Numbered from the stretch's first letter, positions 24,146 to 36,589 are shown. The stretch is DNA of 64,000 nucleotides from Pyrrhoderma lamaoense (GCA_002794735.1 NBAZ01000006.1:1426001-1490000), one strand, 5' to 3'. Notes: generated by a model not told the origin, from the letters alone. A program made the numbers and translations.

Positions 24146-24393
24146 TCATCAAGTGTTCTCAATGTAGCGTTCTCATCAGATTCATAAATAAAGGGGTCGG
24201 TACCAAGTTTGATGAGGTTAATAATGTAAAGCGAAAATGTCACGATCACACATGAATGATATGTACCGTGGGATCTAAATGCTACATACGTGCTTCGTGG
24301 TTGTCGTAGCAGGATGCAGTACTACTATTATACTCGACTTGACATCACTGCAGGACAGCTCACATCTCTAGTCGAAACCTATAACAATACAAT
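24146..24393. promoter_or_regulatory. Short divergent promoter region
   Basis: Only about 250 bases separate the start codons of the BAH/PHD gene (minus) and the REEP-like gene (plus). Both promoters must lie here or overlap the neighbouring 5' ends. I could not identify a defined element. Confidence 0.45.
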
Positions 24394-25781
24394 ATGCTCA
24401 TCTATCTTACATTCAGAATCATAAGGTGTGAATTATCACTGAATACTCATATTGTTTTGAAGCCCATATCTTGTTAGCTCAACTGCAGCATTCCTTTACC
24501 CTGGGTATGCTTCGTACAAGACATTATCTCAGCGTCCAGCTTCAGAAGAAGATCTTGAAAGATGGTTAATGTACTGGTCTGTGCTCGGATGTATTGTTGG
24601 AGTTGAGTATGTTGCTGAATGGCTTATCTCATGGTACGTATCTCTTATACATGTGAAACAAAGATTCTCTATATTCGTTCTGCGGTGATTACACTACTGG
24701 TTTTATACCCTCTCAGTACCACTACTGGGTAGCAATTAAATAATGCATACCTTACTGTGTCACTGGACATATTCTACTCTACTCTTTACTTTTCCTTAGT
24801 GAATCTCAGAAGTCCGTGACATGGTGACTCTAGATACTCTTTATCAACGTAATGTCGCGACTTCATGGATAGCTCTATGCTATCTCCTTATTATGGTGAT
24901 ACCTTGTATAGACGGTGTAAAATACCTGGAATACGCTTTAAGATCCATGCAACGTGCCAAGCATGTGCATCTCGCATTCTACACGTTGTGTGCTTCCTTC
25001 ACTAATCAACATCTTGTTCATCAGGCTCCCCTTTTACTATCTCCTGAAAACACTATTTCTTCTTTATCTTTCTCTACCACAGACGAGAGGCTCATCATAC
25101 ATCTACATTAATTACCTTCAGCCTTTTCTTCATTATCATGAGGCTGATATTGACGCTACTATGTCTAAGCTCAAAGCTCGGGTCTATAACTATATGCAAG
25201 AGAGATTACGTCTTCTTTGGGAAGCTATACTAGGTTCCTTAGGCCAAGGCTCTCAACCAGGTGCTACTGCTGCTTCAGATTCTGCTCAACCGCCTACTGT
25301 GACCGATCCAGTATCCGGGCCAGCGCAACTTATTGGTGGACTTTGGAGAAGCTATGGCCCCTCTCTCGTCGCATCTGGAGCCTCTCTATTCACGGCAGCA
25401 AGTGTTGCTGCAGCGGCTCAGCGCGCGCAAACTAATCAGAGGTCAGCGCCAAATCGGAGCTCAGAAAACGTAGAAGAAAGACGACGAAGACTCGAAGCCG
25501 AGCTCGCAAATTTGAATAATTCGTCTGGCTCAGACGAAGACATGATGACTACGAATCCCGGGACCACGGGCTATAGACCGACACGAACAGGATCATCAGC
25601 AGATATTCGTTCCCGTGGCGGACAATTCGAAGAGGTTGAAGTGCCAAGTGACGTAGAGGGATATGATGTAGGTCCCAGCGCTCGAGATGGACCTACAGCG
25701 CAGGGAATGAGTCGGACTTCAAGTTTGTTCGGCTGGGGGTGGGGAGGCTCGGGAGAAACCAAGAGGGCGAAGGAAGAATGA
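24394..25781 (+). CDS. REEP/TB2-DP1-HVA22 family ER membrane-shaping protein
   Basis: Family members form hairpins in the ER membrane and shape tubules or link ER to the cytoskeleton. Exon 1 (24394-24425) and exon 2 (24463-24633) give FLYPGYASYKTL, RWLMYWSVLGCIVGVEYVAE and WLISW. Exon 3 starts at 25025 and continues LPFYYLLKTLFLLYLSLPQT, RGSSYIYINYLQPFLHYHE, the family's core order. The short N-terminus with YPxYxSYK, MYW and GSS..Y resembles the REEP1-4 branch more than Yop1/REEP5. About 200 residues of low-complexity tail follow, rich in Ala/Ser/Gly with a charged coiled stretch (EERRRRLEAELANLN). Intron 2 is unusually long for this window (about 391 bases). The frame joins exactly at W/L across it. 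Confidence 0.88.
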
Positions 25782-27441
25782 TGATATATCAATACTACTT
25801 TCTCTTTTTAATTGGTCTTGTGTTTATCGTGCAGTAATTCTGAAAATCCATTAAATCACTCTAATCGCCATCTCTGGAAACACCATCTGTTCATAGGGTT
25901 CTCTGTGTTACGGCATTGGAGCTCCATGACATTTATGTGGCTTAGCACTGATTAACCAAAATATTCTGTGGAGTAAGATGTCTTCTCTGTTTTAACGTTC
26001 TTGTCCTTCCCGGGGATTTGTTCTACCATGACATAAGAGCGTTGAAGCTTAACGTGAGTTTTAGTCGATGATGCACTCTTTAAAGCAATTTAACGTGCAA
26101 CTCAAAAATTCGCCGATCGTCCTAAGATTCGGTAGTGTGGCATGGGATGCTTCTCTGACCAACGCGCTGGCTAGGCCTGTTACCGAATCTGGGAGAGTTA
26201 GAGTTCGACTCAAGTTTTTTTGCTTCGTATGTAATTGACATAAATTCTAAAACTAACATTTAAGGAAATTAACCAGTTTACAATAAAAACACTTGGTCAT
26301 AGCTTATACTCAGGTAGTCAACTTGGTTGATATTCGCTGACGATTTCTCTTTTGATTATATTAAGTTAATGGGCTTCAAATTTTACCAAATAATAGTCAC
26401 CGTTTCCGACAGGACAGACATACCTGTACTACTTCAATCTCGTCTTTACCCTATTTCTCATGTTTCAACTAGAACATGATCAAGTACACATAACCATGCA
26501 CGTGACTGTACTTAAGGTATGGAGTCGTGGATGCATGGTATACTCACATGCTTCCCAGCTGACTCGAAATATATCTAGTCCATCATGATAATGGCTGTTC
26601 GCCTTCCGTTATTGAACTTAAACCAACTTGAATTTGGGAAATCACCTGAAGATGGAATTAGTATATGATTAAAAATCACCACTTTCTCTCTAACAAAAGA
26701 AACAGCATAGAGATCTTAGGAATTTAGCATACGACACGCATGCATGTGGAATTGTCGATCCTCTGTCGATGTTCTTGTTTCTCTTTGGGGAATAGTAATA
26801 CTGTTCAAATCTTAAAGGAGTGCCTCCTTATTGGATACTGAGCAAATCTCACGATGGCGTGATTAGCGACTCCTTTAGACCCAGTTTATGGGTGTTGAAA
26901 CATATTGTCAAACACTTCGATAATTGCTTTCTCCACTGCTAAGATCTAGTGCCTCAACACTCCAAGACTAAAACTCATTCTTGTGCATGATCGCTGTAAT
27001 TTCTCACAAAAATAGCGCTCAGGATCTTTGCCAAGGAATATACTAAGAATAACATGCCAACTGACTTGGTTCCTTACAGAGTAACTAACAGTAATACTTT
27101 ACATACTTGAAGATACTAAGCTTCTAAACTTTCAAATGCAGTAGAGGGTCTAATACATACAGGGTGGCTTCTTGGCTTACTGTAACTCCAATATGGTGCA
27201 CCATACATCAAAAGGGTTGCTTATGAAAATATCCGCGAGCTCCTTTGCTTATTTCAGTTTCTCTTCTTAGAATATCCTATGCTGCACTGTGAGCAATCTT
27301 GCATCGACGTCACTGCTCAACTAAGGTGCACTCGTAGAGGCACGAAAGGTATAAAAAGAGAGAATATTTACTGCGAGATGGACTCAACAAAGACACACAG
27401 CCCATAGCTGATACTTGTGCATTGCTCTTTCAACTAGAATC
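25782..27441. other. Intergenic interval, mostly featureless
   Basis: No protein-coding gene is supported across about 1.66 kb. It contains one possible structured RNA (separate entry, 26125-26225). The last 100 bases hold the thaumatin-like promoter (GTATAAAAAG near 27349-27358, about 85 bases before the ATG), which I read as a TATA box. Confidence 0.55.
26125..26225 (+). ncRNA. tRNA-like or other Pol III-type structured RNA candidate (weak)
   Basis: A perfect 10-base inverted repeat (AGATTCGGTA at 26125-26134, TACCGAATCT at 26181-26190) encloses 46 bases. Within these are two small potential hairpins, GCAT-GGG-ATGC and GGC-TAG-GCC. About 17 bases after the right arm comes GAGTTCGACTC, similar to a tRNA T-arm/B-box, and then TTTTTTT, a typical Pol III stop. 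I could not fold it into a normal tRNA because the T-stem does not pair. It may be a degenerate tRNA, a tRNA-derived element or coincidence. Confidence 0.25.
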
Positions 27442-28566
27442 ATGAAATTCACTATCGCATCCATATTTCTCTCCCTAGCTGCTAGTGCTGCGTGCAGAAC
27501 TATCACTGTCAAGAATAACTGTCCTTATACGATTTGGTAGGTATGCACAATGTCTTCATCTCGCAAGTTACTGAAGACTACTGTTTTTCAGGCCAGGAGT
27601 AGGCTATTTCATAAGTCTTACTCTTTAAATCGTACTAACAATATTTATCTAGCTTTATACCGATCCTTCTTCCCCAGGAAAGCCCAACCATGCTACGGGG
27701 TAATCTCTCATTGACTCTACCTATTCTGTGTATATTCTTACATAGCTTGACCATATAGTTGGGAAGCAGCGCAAGGATCGTCGGAGACCATTACTGTACC
27801 TGATAACTGGAAATCAGGTCGTATTTGGGGTCGTCGTAACTGCAACTTTGGTGCAAACCCTGGTCCAACTTCCTGTGCCTCAGGGGGCTGCAATGGCGGA
27901 CTGCAATGTACCAACCCGGTATTATCTATTTTGGAGTTGCATACACGATTTATAGCTAAAACAATGTTTAGGGAGTTCCTCCCGCTAGTCTTGCCGAATG
28001 GACCTTACAGGGGGATGGTAACAAAGACTTCTATGACGGTATTACTGGCCTGACTATTACTACCACTGCTTGTATACTGACAGAATTCCACTTCTCTAGT
28101 ATCACTGGTAGATGGATTCAACATCCCTATGTCGATCACGAACAACAAGGGATGCGATCTAGCGGACTGTCCAGCAGATCTCAATAATGGCTGTGAGTAT
28201 AGATACATACTCGACTGAATATATATATAACCATTTATTCAGGTCCTCAGCAACTCCAGGCATCTAATTTAGGCTGTAACAGCGCCTGCAGTGCAAACTT
28301 GGATAAGAACCCGCGTCAGTTTTAATAATCTATATTGCATGTATCGAAATGACTCATATGATGAAAATGCAGAGAACTCCGCGAACTGTTGCACTGGCTC
28401 TCACAATACCGCTGACACATGCCCCACTTCTGGAGTTCAATTCTACGACTACTTTAAGAAGAAATGTCCAAATGCTTACGCCTACGCCTATGACGAGAAG
28501 AGCGGAGCTCTTAAAACCTGTGATTCCGGAAAGCTGGCAGACTATACTCTTACTTTCTGTCCTTAA
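27442..28566 (+). CDS. Thaumatin-like secreted protein 1
   Basis: Thaumatin-like proteins are secreted, disulphide-rich proteins; several bind or cleave beta-glucans. Exons join as follows: signal exon (MKFTIASIFLSLAASAACR, 27442-27536), a 7-base exon (27592-27598), then exons starting near 27653, 27759, 27972, 28112 and 28243, and a last exon from 28373 to the stop. The mature protein begins TITVKNNCPYTIWPG. It contains DNWKSGRIWGRR, CNGGLQC, SLAEWTL, FYDVSLVDGF and YAYAYDEKSGALKTC. I count 16 cysteines, the classic eight-disulphide set. It ends TLTFCP with no tail, so it should be freely secreted. It is first of three tandem paralogs. Confidence 0.92.
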
Positions 28567-29595
28567 ATATGCCGTAGTCACTATCTAAAGAACACCAAGA
28601 ATATCCGTGTTTGCCTTCTGATTAATAATAGTAAACATGATACAATCTTCCTTGTAGTACGTGATATGTGTTTGAAATATTGTTCTGAATGAATATTGTC
28701 TTGCTGTCCCTTACTATTAACAATGCAACAGTCTGCAGATGTTAGCACCCTATTCGCATATTTGCATTCAGCTTTAGGAGTAGTTGTTACATACCGCGCT
28801 CAGGTCCGCATGTTCTATGCTTGATGGATTACCATTTCTGGTAAGGTTGTTTACATTTTTTACTGAAACGGAAAGTACCACCCTTAAGTGGCGTGCTTCT
28901 ATGCCCAATCAGCTGCTAGCTCAATTGTGGTATTTGTTTCTACAAAAGCTAGTGAGTTCGGCATTTATACTTCTTTTTTGGCTAAGGAGAGTAAAACAAG
29001 TCTAAAAGGTATTTACTCACTCAAAAACTGTATACTTAACTCAGCACCTTTTTTACAATTAAATGCTCGTAAGCCTTATTATTATGGTATTTCACACCTG
29101 TTCAGAATCTGTAATACCATAATAGATGTATATGATACTAAGAGGCAGTACAGACCTTAAAATGTCTTATATAGGCATCGGAACTCATACTCTGATGTGA
29201 GAATATCGTGTACTAGTATAACGTTTCGGCCTGAGACTATACCCGAAAAAAGGTTCGTTGATGTCGTTCTTGTCTGCTTTTGCACTACAAGTGAGTGGTC
29301 GGATTGCCCTCAAAACACGTAGATCATCAGCGTAGCACACTATCTCCTCCTTCTGGACTCTGAAGTACATTAAAAAACTGATCTGGTCCATGTCTCAAGT
29401 CAGCGCTAGTCCTACTGACAGACACAGCTCATAGTACGTTTCTCATTTTCATATCATCTCTTTTGTCCCGATACGGGTACCCATACTGTCCGAGAAATGG
29501 AGGGAAAACAGTATAAAAAGTCTGGGCAAGTCTTCACAAGGCAGAGCAGACATTGTTCTATCCCTTCATCCGAGTTAAATAACTATCGTATCATC
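28567..29595. other. Intergenic interval between thaumatin-like genes 1 and 2
   Basis: About 1 kb with no supportable gene. A TATA-like GTATAAAAAG near 29511-29520 lies about 75 bases before the next ATG and matches the same element upstream of thaumatin-like gene 1. Confidence 0.55.
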
Positions 29596-30750
29596 ATGAA
29601 GCTCACTTTTGCAGCAGTAATTTCAGCTCTTGCTATCTCCGCGAATGCTAGGACCATTACTGTTATAAACAGGTGTCCGTTTACTATCTGGTAAGTGGCT
29701 TGAATGCTCTTATGGACCATGTATCAATACTGAACATCTACATTCCTAGGCCTGGAGTATGTTGAAGCATGTTATCAATGTATAACATATGATACTGACA
29801 TAGATACTCAGCTTTACACAGATCCTGCATCCCCTGGTAAACCCAATCATCCTACAGGGTAAGCTATAAAACCTTTCGAAAGAGTAATTATCTGACTAGA
29901 TTATTATTATTCAAGATGGGAGGCTCCGCAAGGGAGCTCTGTGAAAATAACTGTACCAGATAACTGGACATCTGGTCGTATTTGGGGTCGTCGTGATTGT
30001 AACTTTGCCTCAAACCCGGGCCCAAATTCTTGCAAGACCGGTGGATGCAACGGAGGGCTTTTGTGTACTAATCCTGTAAGTTACATTCATGTTTTGTACT
30101 GTGAGATATCTGAGATTTGTCAAATCCTAAGGGAGTGCCTCCTACTAGTCTTGCCGAATGGACTCTGAGCGGTGCTGGAAACAAGGACTTCTATGATGGT
30201 AACTAGTTGTATCAGTACTCTCTTATGTCATGTATCTAATTGTTTTTGTCTTCTAGTCTCACTGGTAGATGGTTTTGATCTTCCAATGTCGATAACAAAC
30301 AACAAGGGCTGCCCTGTAGCGGATTGCCCTGTTGATCTTGTTGCGGCCTGTAAGAGATACAAATGCTATTTGTAGTAATATGTATTAACATTCTACTCGC
30401 ATAGGCCCAGGACCTCTTCGAGGACCGTTCAACTCAAATGGTGTTGCAGTAGGTTGCAAGAGTGCCTGTACTGCGAACCTTGATCACAATAACCGTAAGT
30501 TTACTGCACGCACTTGTCAACACGTGTAAACAACATTTAACTTTATTTGAATTTTTCAGAGAACTCGGCGAACTGTTGCACTGGCTCTCATAATACTCCC
30601 CAGACCTGCCCATCTTCAGGTGTCCAGTACTACAGCTACTTCAAAAGTAAATGCCCCAACGCCTATGCTTATGCATATGATGATAGTACTTCTCTCAAGT
30701 CGTGTAACGCTGCCTCAAAAGCCGACTACACACTCACATTCTGTCCTTGA
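29596..30750 (+). CDS. Thaumatin-like secreted protein 2
   Basis: The ATG at 29596 starts a signal peptide (MKLTFAAVISALAISANA) followed by RTITVINRCPFTIW. Exons: 29596-29690, the 7-base exon 29750-29756, 29812-29858, 29916-30075, then from 30132, about 30257, about 30405, and a last exon to 30750. All join in frame. The motifs match paralog 1: DNWTSGRIWGRRDC, CNGGLLC, SLAEWTL, FYDVSLVDGF and NSANCCTGSHNT, with 16 cysteines, ending TLTFCP. An upstream in-frame ATG at 29497 would destroy the signal peptide, so the internal start is chosen. Paralogs 1 and 2 are closer to each other than to paralog 3. Confidence 0.92.
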
Positions 30751-31342
30751 GCAACGATTCAGACGGGACTTGGTGACTAATAATTGATTAATAATAAATA
30801 TTTTTGTTCTTGGTGATTATATATAATAAATTCCTGGTATACTCGTTTACATTGATGATATTTCCTGGATGAGCACTTAAAAAGAGCAAGCGTATGAGAT
30901 GACTCTCAATGTGAGGTTGTGTTATCAGCCATCATTTATTTAGATAAAATATGCACAGGTACCTCTTGACGTGTCGCTCGTAGCTGACGAAGAGGAGATC
31001 TTTAACCAAATCAAACCAAAACATAGTATTACTAGGCTACTTTTCACGTATGGTACTGAAAAAACCTCTTACATAATGCATACACAACAAGAAGCTTATG
31101 GCATATACCGAGAATTCTGGAGCACATGTCAATGTGCAGTGTTGTACACCTCAAAATGAGTGATCACGTTGCGAATTCTCCTAGTCTTTACTCCTATCAT
31201 ACATAAAGTCCTGGGCACTGGTTTCCATGAGCTTTGTCACCAAAATCTAATTGATTTTGTAGGTAAATTCGAGTTCAAGAACAATATCATCTCGAGTCTG
31301 TAGCAGAACTAGATACTTCAAATATCCTAGGGCACTGGGCTG
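30751..31342. other. Intergenic interval between thaumatin-like genes 2 and 3
   Basis: AT-rich, no supportable gene. It presumably holds the terminator of gene 2 (AATAATAAATA near 30789) and the promoter of gene 3. Confidence 0.5.
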
Positions 31343-32878
31343 ATGAATAAGGCTACTATAATCTATACCCTTCATGCCCTCTCCATTTTGATTCCCGGGC
31401 TCGATGCGCGAACCTTTGTTGTAGTCAACTCTTGTCCTTTCACAATTTGGTAAAGAGATCAGATTCAGATAACAATGTGAAATCAATATTGCATTAGTTG
31501 ACTTTAATTTGAAATTACTAGGCCTGCAGTTAGTACTAGCATTGACTAGCTCATTCTCTTTTATCTCTGACAATTATATAGATATACACTGATCTATCGA
31601 TTGGAACCAGTGTTCCGGATCAACCTACTGGGTTCGTGATCGGACTTTCTACTTCTGTAAACATATTTATATGATAATCGTAATCTTTAGATGGGTGGCG
31701 CCAGCCTTTAGCTCTGTTGAGTTTACTGTCCCAGATGACTGGAAAGCAGGCAGAATCTGGGTAATGAACTTACTCTTATAGTCAGAGCTTTGTCAATAAT
31801 GTACTAGTCTATGTACTATAGGGTCGACGTAATTGTGACTTTACTGTGAACCCCGGACCTAATTCGTGTGCAACCGGAGGTTGCAATGGAGGGCTGTTAT
31901 GTGATAATATAACCGGTACTGTAAGTCTCAACCAGGGAGATTTTTGAAATAAGGACCTAGTCTTACATATAATACTATTAACAGGGTGCGCCCCCTGTGT
32001 CTGTAGCAGAATGGACACTGCAAGGAGACCAGAATCTAGATTATTACGATGGTATCTTTTTTTCGAGTCACTAATCCTACGCCTCAGCTGTATTATAATA
32101 TATTGCGCTCACTCATACATCAGTATCACTAGTTGATGGAAGCGACCTTCCTATGCGCATTGACAACAATGGTGGATGTCCGATTGCACAGTGTCCTGTC
32201 GATCTTGGTCCAAATTGTAAGTAGCATGTAGTTTTACATCGTCATTTCAAATGATGAGAATGATCACTTAGGTCCGGACTCCTTGAAAGGACCGTTCGAC
32301 TCTACAGGTTTCCCACTAGGTTGTAAGAGTGCATGTTCCGCAAATCTTGATGGAAATCAGAGTAAGAGTAGCGCTTTATTCGATTTTTAACAAGAAGCCC
32401 GTGTCTTAAGCTTGGCATACACAGCAAATTCTCCAAATTGCTGTTCCGGAGAATTTGATACGCCGATTACTTGTCCAGCCTCAGGAGTGGAGTTCTATAG
32501 TTACTTCAAGGGGAGTTGCCCCGATGCTTATGCCTATGCGTTTGACGAAGGTAGTGGCACTGCACTGTGGACATGTGATTCGAGTAAACAAGCAGATTAC
32601 TTGTTAACCTTTTGCCCGTCTGTATATGTTTGTCTTTGATTGGGGGAATCTATAGCTGATTATTTTCTTACAGAGCAATACCTATAACTGGAGGTACCTC
32701 AGCGAGCGCATCTGCTACCGTAGATGTTCCTGGTAACAGTGTCTCAAGTGCAACATTAGAATCAGCTACTTTACCCGCTAATCCTATGGACACGTCAGGT
32801 GCTAGTGCTCCTACTGGTATATATGACCCAATTTGTCTTCTTTCGTTAACGCTTTTGTGCCTTCTCATGATGCTCTGA
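31343..32878 (+). CDS. Thaumatin-like protein 3, predicted GPI-anchored
   Basis: The signal exon (ATG 31343, MNKATIIYTLHALSILIPG) leads into RTFVVVNSCPFTIW. The 7-base exon (31522-31528) encodes the end of WPA, and exon 3 starts at 31582. The body has DDWKAGRIWGRRNC, CNGGLLC, VAEWTLQGD, YYDVSLVDGSDLP and NCCSGEFDTP, with 16 cysteines. Paralogs 1 and 2 end at TLTFCP; here LLTFCP is followed by an intron (32618-32673) and one more exon. That exon encodes a Ser/Thr/Ala-rich stretch ending in a hydrophobic tail (CLLSLTLLCLLMML), the layout of a GPI-anchor signal. If the intron were retained the protein would end six codons later without an anchor (stop near 32638). Confidence 0.85.
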
Positions 32879-33176
32879 CGATTTTTGCTACTCACTATTT
32901 ATGGCTCTAAAACACAATTATGAATATACACGGACATGTATGTATACAAATAATGTAACTAACTTTGATTTCTCTGGTTCTTAAATGTAAGAAAATATGA
33001 AGAATGTGATATTGATGACGAGATTGGTATGTTCAGAAAGAAAGGAAAAGAATGTTGAAAATCATGACTAGAAAGTAAATCTGATATGCTCTATGATGAT
33101 ACAAATTAATGATCCCTTGACAATGATTTCTGCGAAGAATGCGATTTAGAAAGTTCGTTTAGTAAGCCGTATATTA

Positions 33177-35944
33177 TCATCGACCATCTACAAAATCCAA
33201 TGCATCCTCTAGACCACGTACCAGACGCTCTGTGCTGAATGCATTTCGAATACTAACGCCCCGAACAATCCTTCGGACGCCACCCATGCTTCTATTTCTG
33301 CCACTAAGACTTCCCGAACCAGATGATTCCACATTACTGAGACTGTTTAGTGTGCTCGCTAATGAGCCATGCTCAGATCCGGACTCGGATATATTGCTAG
33401 AAAGGCTATTAGTCCCATTGACAAACACTCTGGGCTGCGGAAAAAAGTGCAGCGCGTTTGCTTGACTTGGTATACGCCTAGGCGCACGAGGCGTACTTAT
33501 CGGTGATATTTCGGATGAACTGCTGGAGGCTACGGGAAGTGAGGTTTCGATAGCTGTATGGCTAGTTGTCAGATTTAATGGCGAGTGTGCACTCTGGCCC
33601 GAAGAGTGCATATCCGGGACCCGGTCGATGTATGTAGTTATGGTCGTGGTAGTCGTGCTGTAGGTATAAGGGATGAACCCTGTTTGATTTGGGAATGCAC
33701 CAAGTGTGGTTGCGCGAGAGCGAGACGAGCTCGAAGATTCAGCACGCGGCGAGGGTGCTTGGGAGGTTTGTATAGGAGAGTAAGATGAGACCGTTCGTGT
33801 TCGTACCGCTCCACTTCTTCCGGTTACTAAACTAGTGCTTTGACCGTATGAGATCTCATAGTCAGAGCTAGAAGGGGAACCAGGTCCAGAAGAGAGGACG
33901 CCAGTTGCCTGGCTAGGCGATTGAGGCCGTTTTAAGATAGAAATACACTTCGGCCTCTGAGATCTTCGCGCAAGATCACGCACCCAGCCATCCCATTCGA
34001 CTTCGCTTTCCACATCGTCTTCTTCATCAACATTCGAAACGGCATCCTTCCATGCTTCTTGGTTCCACCCATCAGTTTGATCGTTATTACTTAATCCTTC
34101 ACTATCACGTTCGCTTGGGCAGGTATCATCAGCATCCTCTCTACTTGACGTGTCCAGGTTAGTAGCCCAGCGACGCAAGCTTTCCGATATACTTGGAGCT
34201 TGGGGGAGCTGATGGAAGATCGACAGAGAATATGTTCCATATTCTTCATGATATTTGACACTATCGGAGGACGCGAGTATGTTGGTACTATGCGCAAGTG
34301 TCAAGGCAGGGCCGATATTACCCCGACCCGCCTGACGAGCACGGGCTAACAAAGCAATCCGCCATTCCGGATATTGAACACCAAAAAATCCTGTCGAAGA
34401 AAAGCTTTCTTGGGTTGGAGATGAAAAATCTCTTGGAGAAAATGGCACCTGATGAGGTGACGAAGGAGAAACGGGCGAAGGAGTTGGTGTTCGGGGAAGA
34501 AATGACGAAGGTAATGGATGAGGTGCCAAACGATGTAAAATTCGAAGTAGTGCTTCGTATGCTAGCCAGAACAATAAAATTTTTTGCACATGAACAGTAT
34601 TAAGGGATACATACAGCTTCTGTTTGGCATTTCTAAAATGACCCAGGAGCTTGACTTTAATTTCTGTTTTTGCTTACGCTGGGGTTGGGATTTGGAGGAA
34701 GTCGTAACCACTACATCATCATCTGAATCTCTCTCACCGACTGTAACCATCGTCTCATTGAGTGAGAAATGCCGAAATTTCGCGCAGATGACTCGTAGAT
34801 TACTCCTTGAGGGTAAACCAAATTGTTCAGGCCCCCAAGGGCACAAAGCGCCGAAATCGGAAAACGATGAGTAGGTGCAGTATGAGATTCCTTACATAAA
34901 TGTAGAACACCGTCGCGCACGATAGCCCATCGCGATTTCCATTCAACGTTAGAGTTTTGTCCTTTATCCTGGGTGAAATCAATTTCATCCGAGGTTGCGG
35001 ACATATGAGTTTTATGACCAGGCGTCCGCGAAACCCTACGAGGACCGTGCGGCCTATCAGAAACTTGAACCGGAGACTCAAAGTACGGCTCTACGTAGGC
35101 AAGGCCACTGCGTGGGAGTAGAACGATTGCACCAGCGCGATGCATTTCTAGTAGCTCAAATGGACGTGGTTTATACCATGCTAAATCTAAATCATCTTCA
35201 AGAATATATCCACCAGAAAAACTGACAAGCGTATACTTTGCAGATGTGGCTGCCTGTTCGTGACCTTGAGCAGAGATAGCATTTGAGCGCAAGTTTGTAT
35301 ATACATTAGTATGGAGAGATGGTGTTGATGCAATCTTCTCTGGGAGAATAATGTAATTTAGTGGAAAGAATGAGAGCAGTAAAAACACTCCACAAACCTA
35401 ATCCAGATTCCGATACAAGGTTTTCCGGATTATATTCCAAAGCAGCGAAGACGTCCCATTCATCTTCTCCGTCTCCTTCCTCAGTGCCTGCAAAGGAGCT
35501 CGAGTCTATTGAGCTTCGCCGAGAGGGACCTGAGAATATGACAGGAGACGCAGCACGGAAACGAGGAGGCTGGGGTGCTGTAGTCGACCCCCAAGCATTA
35601 CACTTGGACATAATCCAATGCTTAATATCTTTTACCTAGTAAAACGATACGAAATAAGGGAAGAAGAAGTTCGACAGAGGACTCTCTTTACCTTCCAAGT
35701 AGTTTCTACATGAGTTACCAACCATTGGTCATAAGGAACTGAAATAAAAGTTGGAATGAGTTCGAGATGGAAAGGTGGAGCTGGCACAGACCAACTCTAC
35801 ATGCAATGGGAAAACCAGATGCATGAGTTGTACTTGGCCCCGCTGCAAAGCTGTTCGAGGCTGAGAAATCAGGCATGTTACTTGCAGACAATCGCTCGAC
35901 CTGGAGCGGCGTCTTGTGATATTAACTTTGAGAAGACCGAGCGA
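33177..35944 (-). CDS. PH-domain protein with long Ser-rich tail (5' end unresolved)
   Basis: Exons joined in phase: 35882-35944, 35692-35796 (SWSVPAPPFHLELIPTFISV...YDQWLVTHVETTWK), then VKDIKHWIMSKCNAWG, an exon starting EKIASTPSLHTN, and the last exon from KLYVSLNTVHVQKILLFW to the stop at 33177. A pleckstrin-homology domain is seen as WKSRWAIVRDGVLHLCKE, HRFPISALCAL and the C-terminal helix LFWLAYEALLRILHRL, so membrane-lipid binding is likely. The remaining roughly 430 residues are low-complexity Ser/Pro/Thr with an acidic patch (DEEDDVESEVEWDGW). Exons upstream of 35944 must exist because an acceptor precedes 35944, but I could not place the start codon. Confidence 0.75.
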
Positions 35945-36589
35945 CTAAAGCTAAGCGAGTTCGACGTGTGAATGGGCCTGATCAAAGATGATATAATTAT
36001 TCTCGTTATCGACCTTCGCCTATTTTTTTCGTCTGCGCAAACACCTCAGACTGAGCCTTGCACTATCACAGACTTTCCTATAGTCCGAGTTTGGAAAAGC
36101 TACCTACCATTCATCGAGATCAACTCCCGTGACTGGATACCGCTTCATTTGGCAACGGAAGTATACTGTATCATATTCCAGTAGAATGTAATTTGCATAT
36201 TTTCAGGCTCAAAGTGGACCTCAAGAGCATCGGATTTTAGGAGTACATATTTTATTGCACATACACTTAATAATGAGACAGTACTCCTTACACCGTCAGT
36301 TAACATAGCTTTACATTTCTATTTTTATTGAAATTGATTACAAATAAATTCACATACGTAATAATGGTATTTCTATTGTATAGCCAAATAACACGTCAAC
36401 AACGCGCAGCAAATTGATTGCTTCCTTTTCTTTAATCTTGAACTAAATTCATGACCTTTCCACAATTCATACGATCTGCTGCGCGCTCATCAGATAAAAA
36501 AATGGGGTGAAGTCACTGCACGAGTCTCCCTTTTACATTGCCCATGTTATACCCCTCCCTTAGTTTCTCTACAGTAGAAAACTTTTCAA
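35945..36589. other. Region holding the missing 5' exons of the PH-domain gene
   Basis: On the minus strand a possible first exon is MKRYPVTGVDLDEW near 36110-36153, followed by a GTAGGT donor, but I could not connect it in phase to the exon at 35944. From about 36190 to 36589 I see only AT-rich intergenic sequence before the next gene. Confidence 0.35.

Noticed and set aside
24821..25111. Open frame starting inside the long REEP-like intron
   Set aside because: It overlaps exon 3 in a different frame and has no family motif; kept only as a note on the long intron.
28784..29160. Two overlapping plus-strand frames between thaumatin-like genes 1 and 2
   Set aside because: No similarity to the flanking genes, no splice support and AT-driven composition.
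31247..31573. 108-codon minus-strand frame at the start of thaumatin-like gene 3
   Set aside because: It overlaps the signal-peptide exon, first introns and microexon of the well-supported plus-strand gene.
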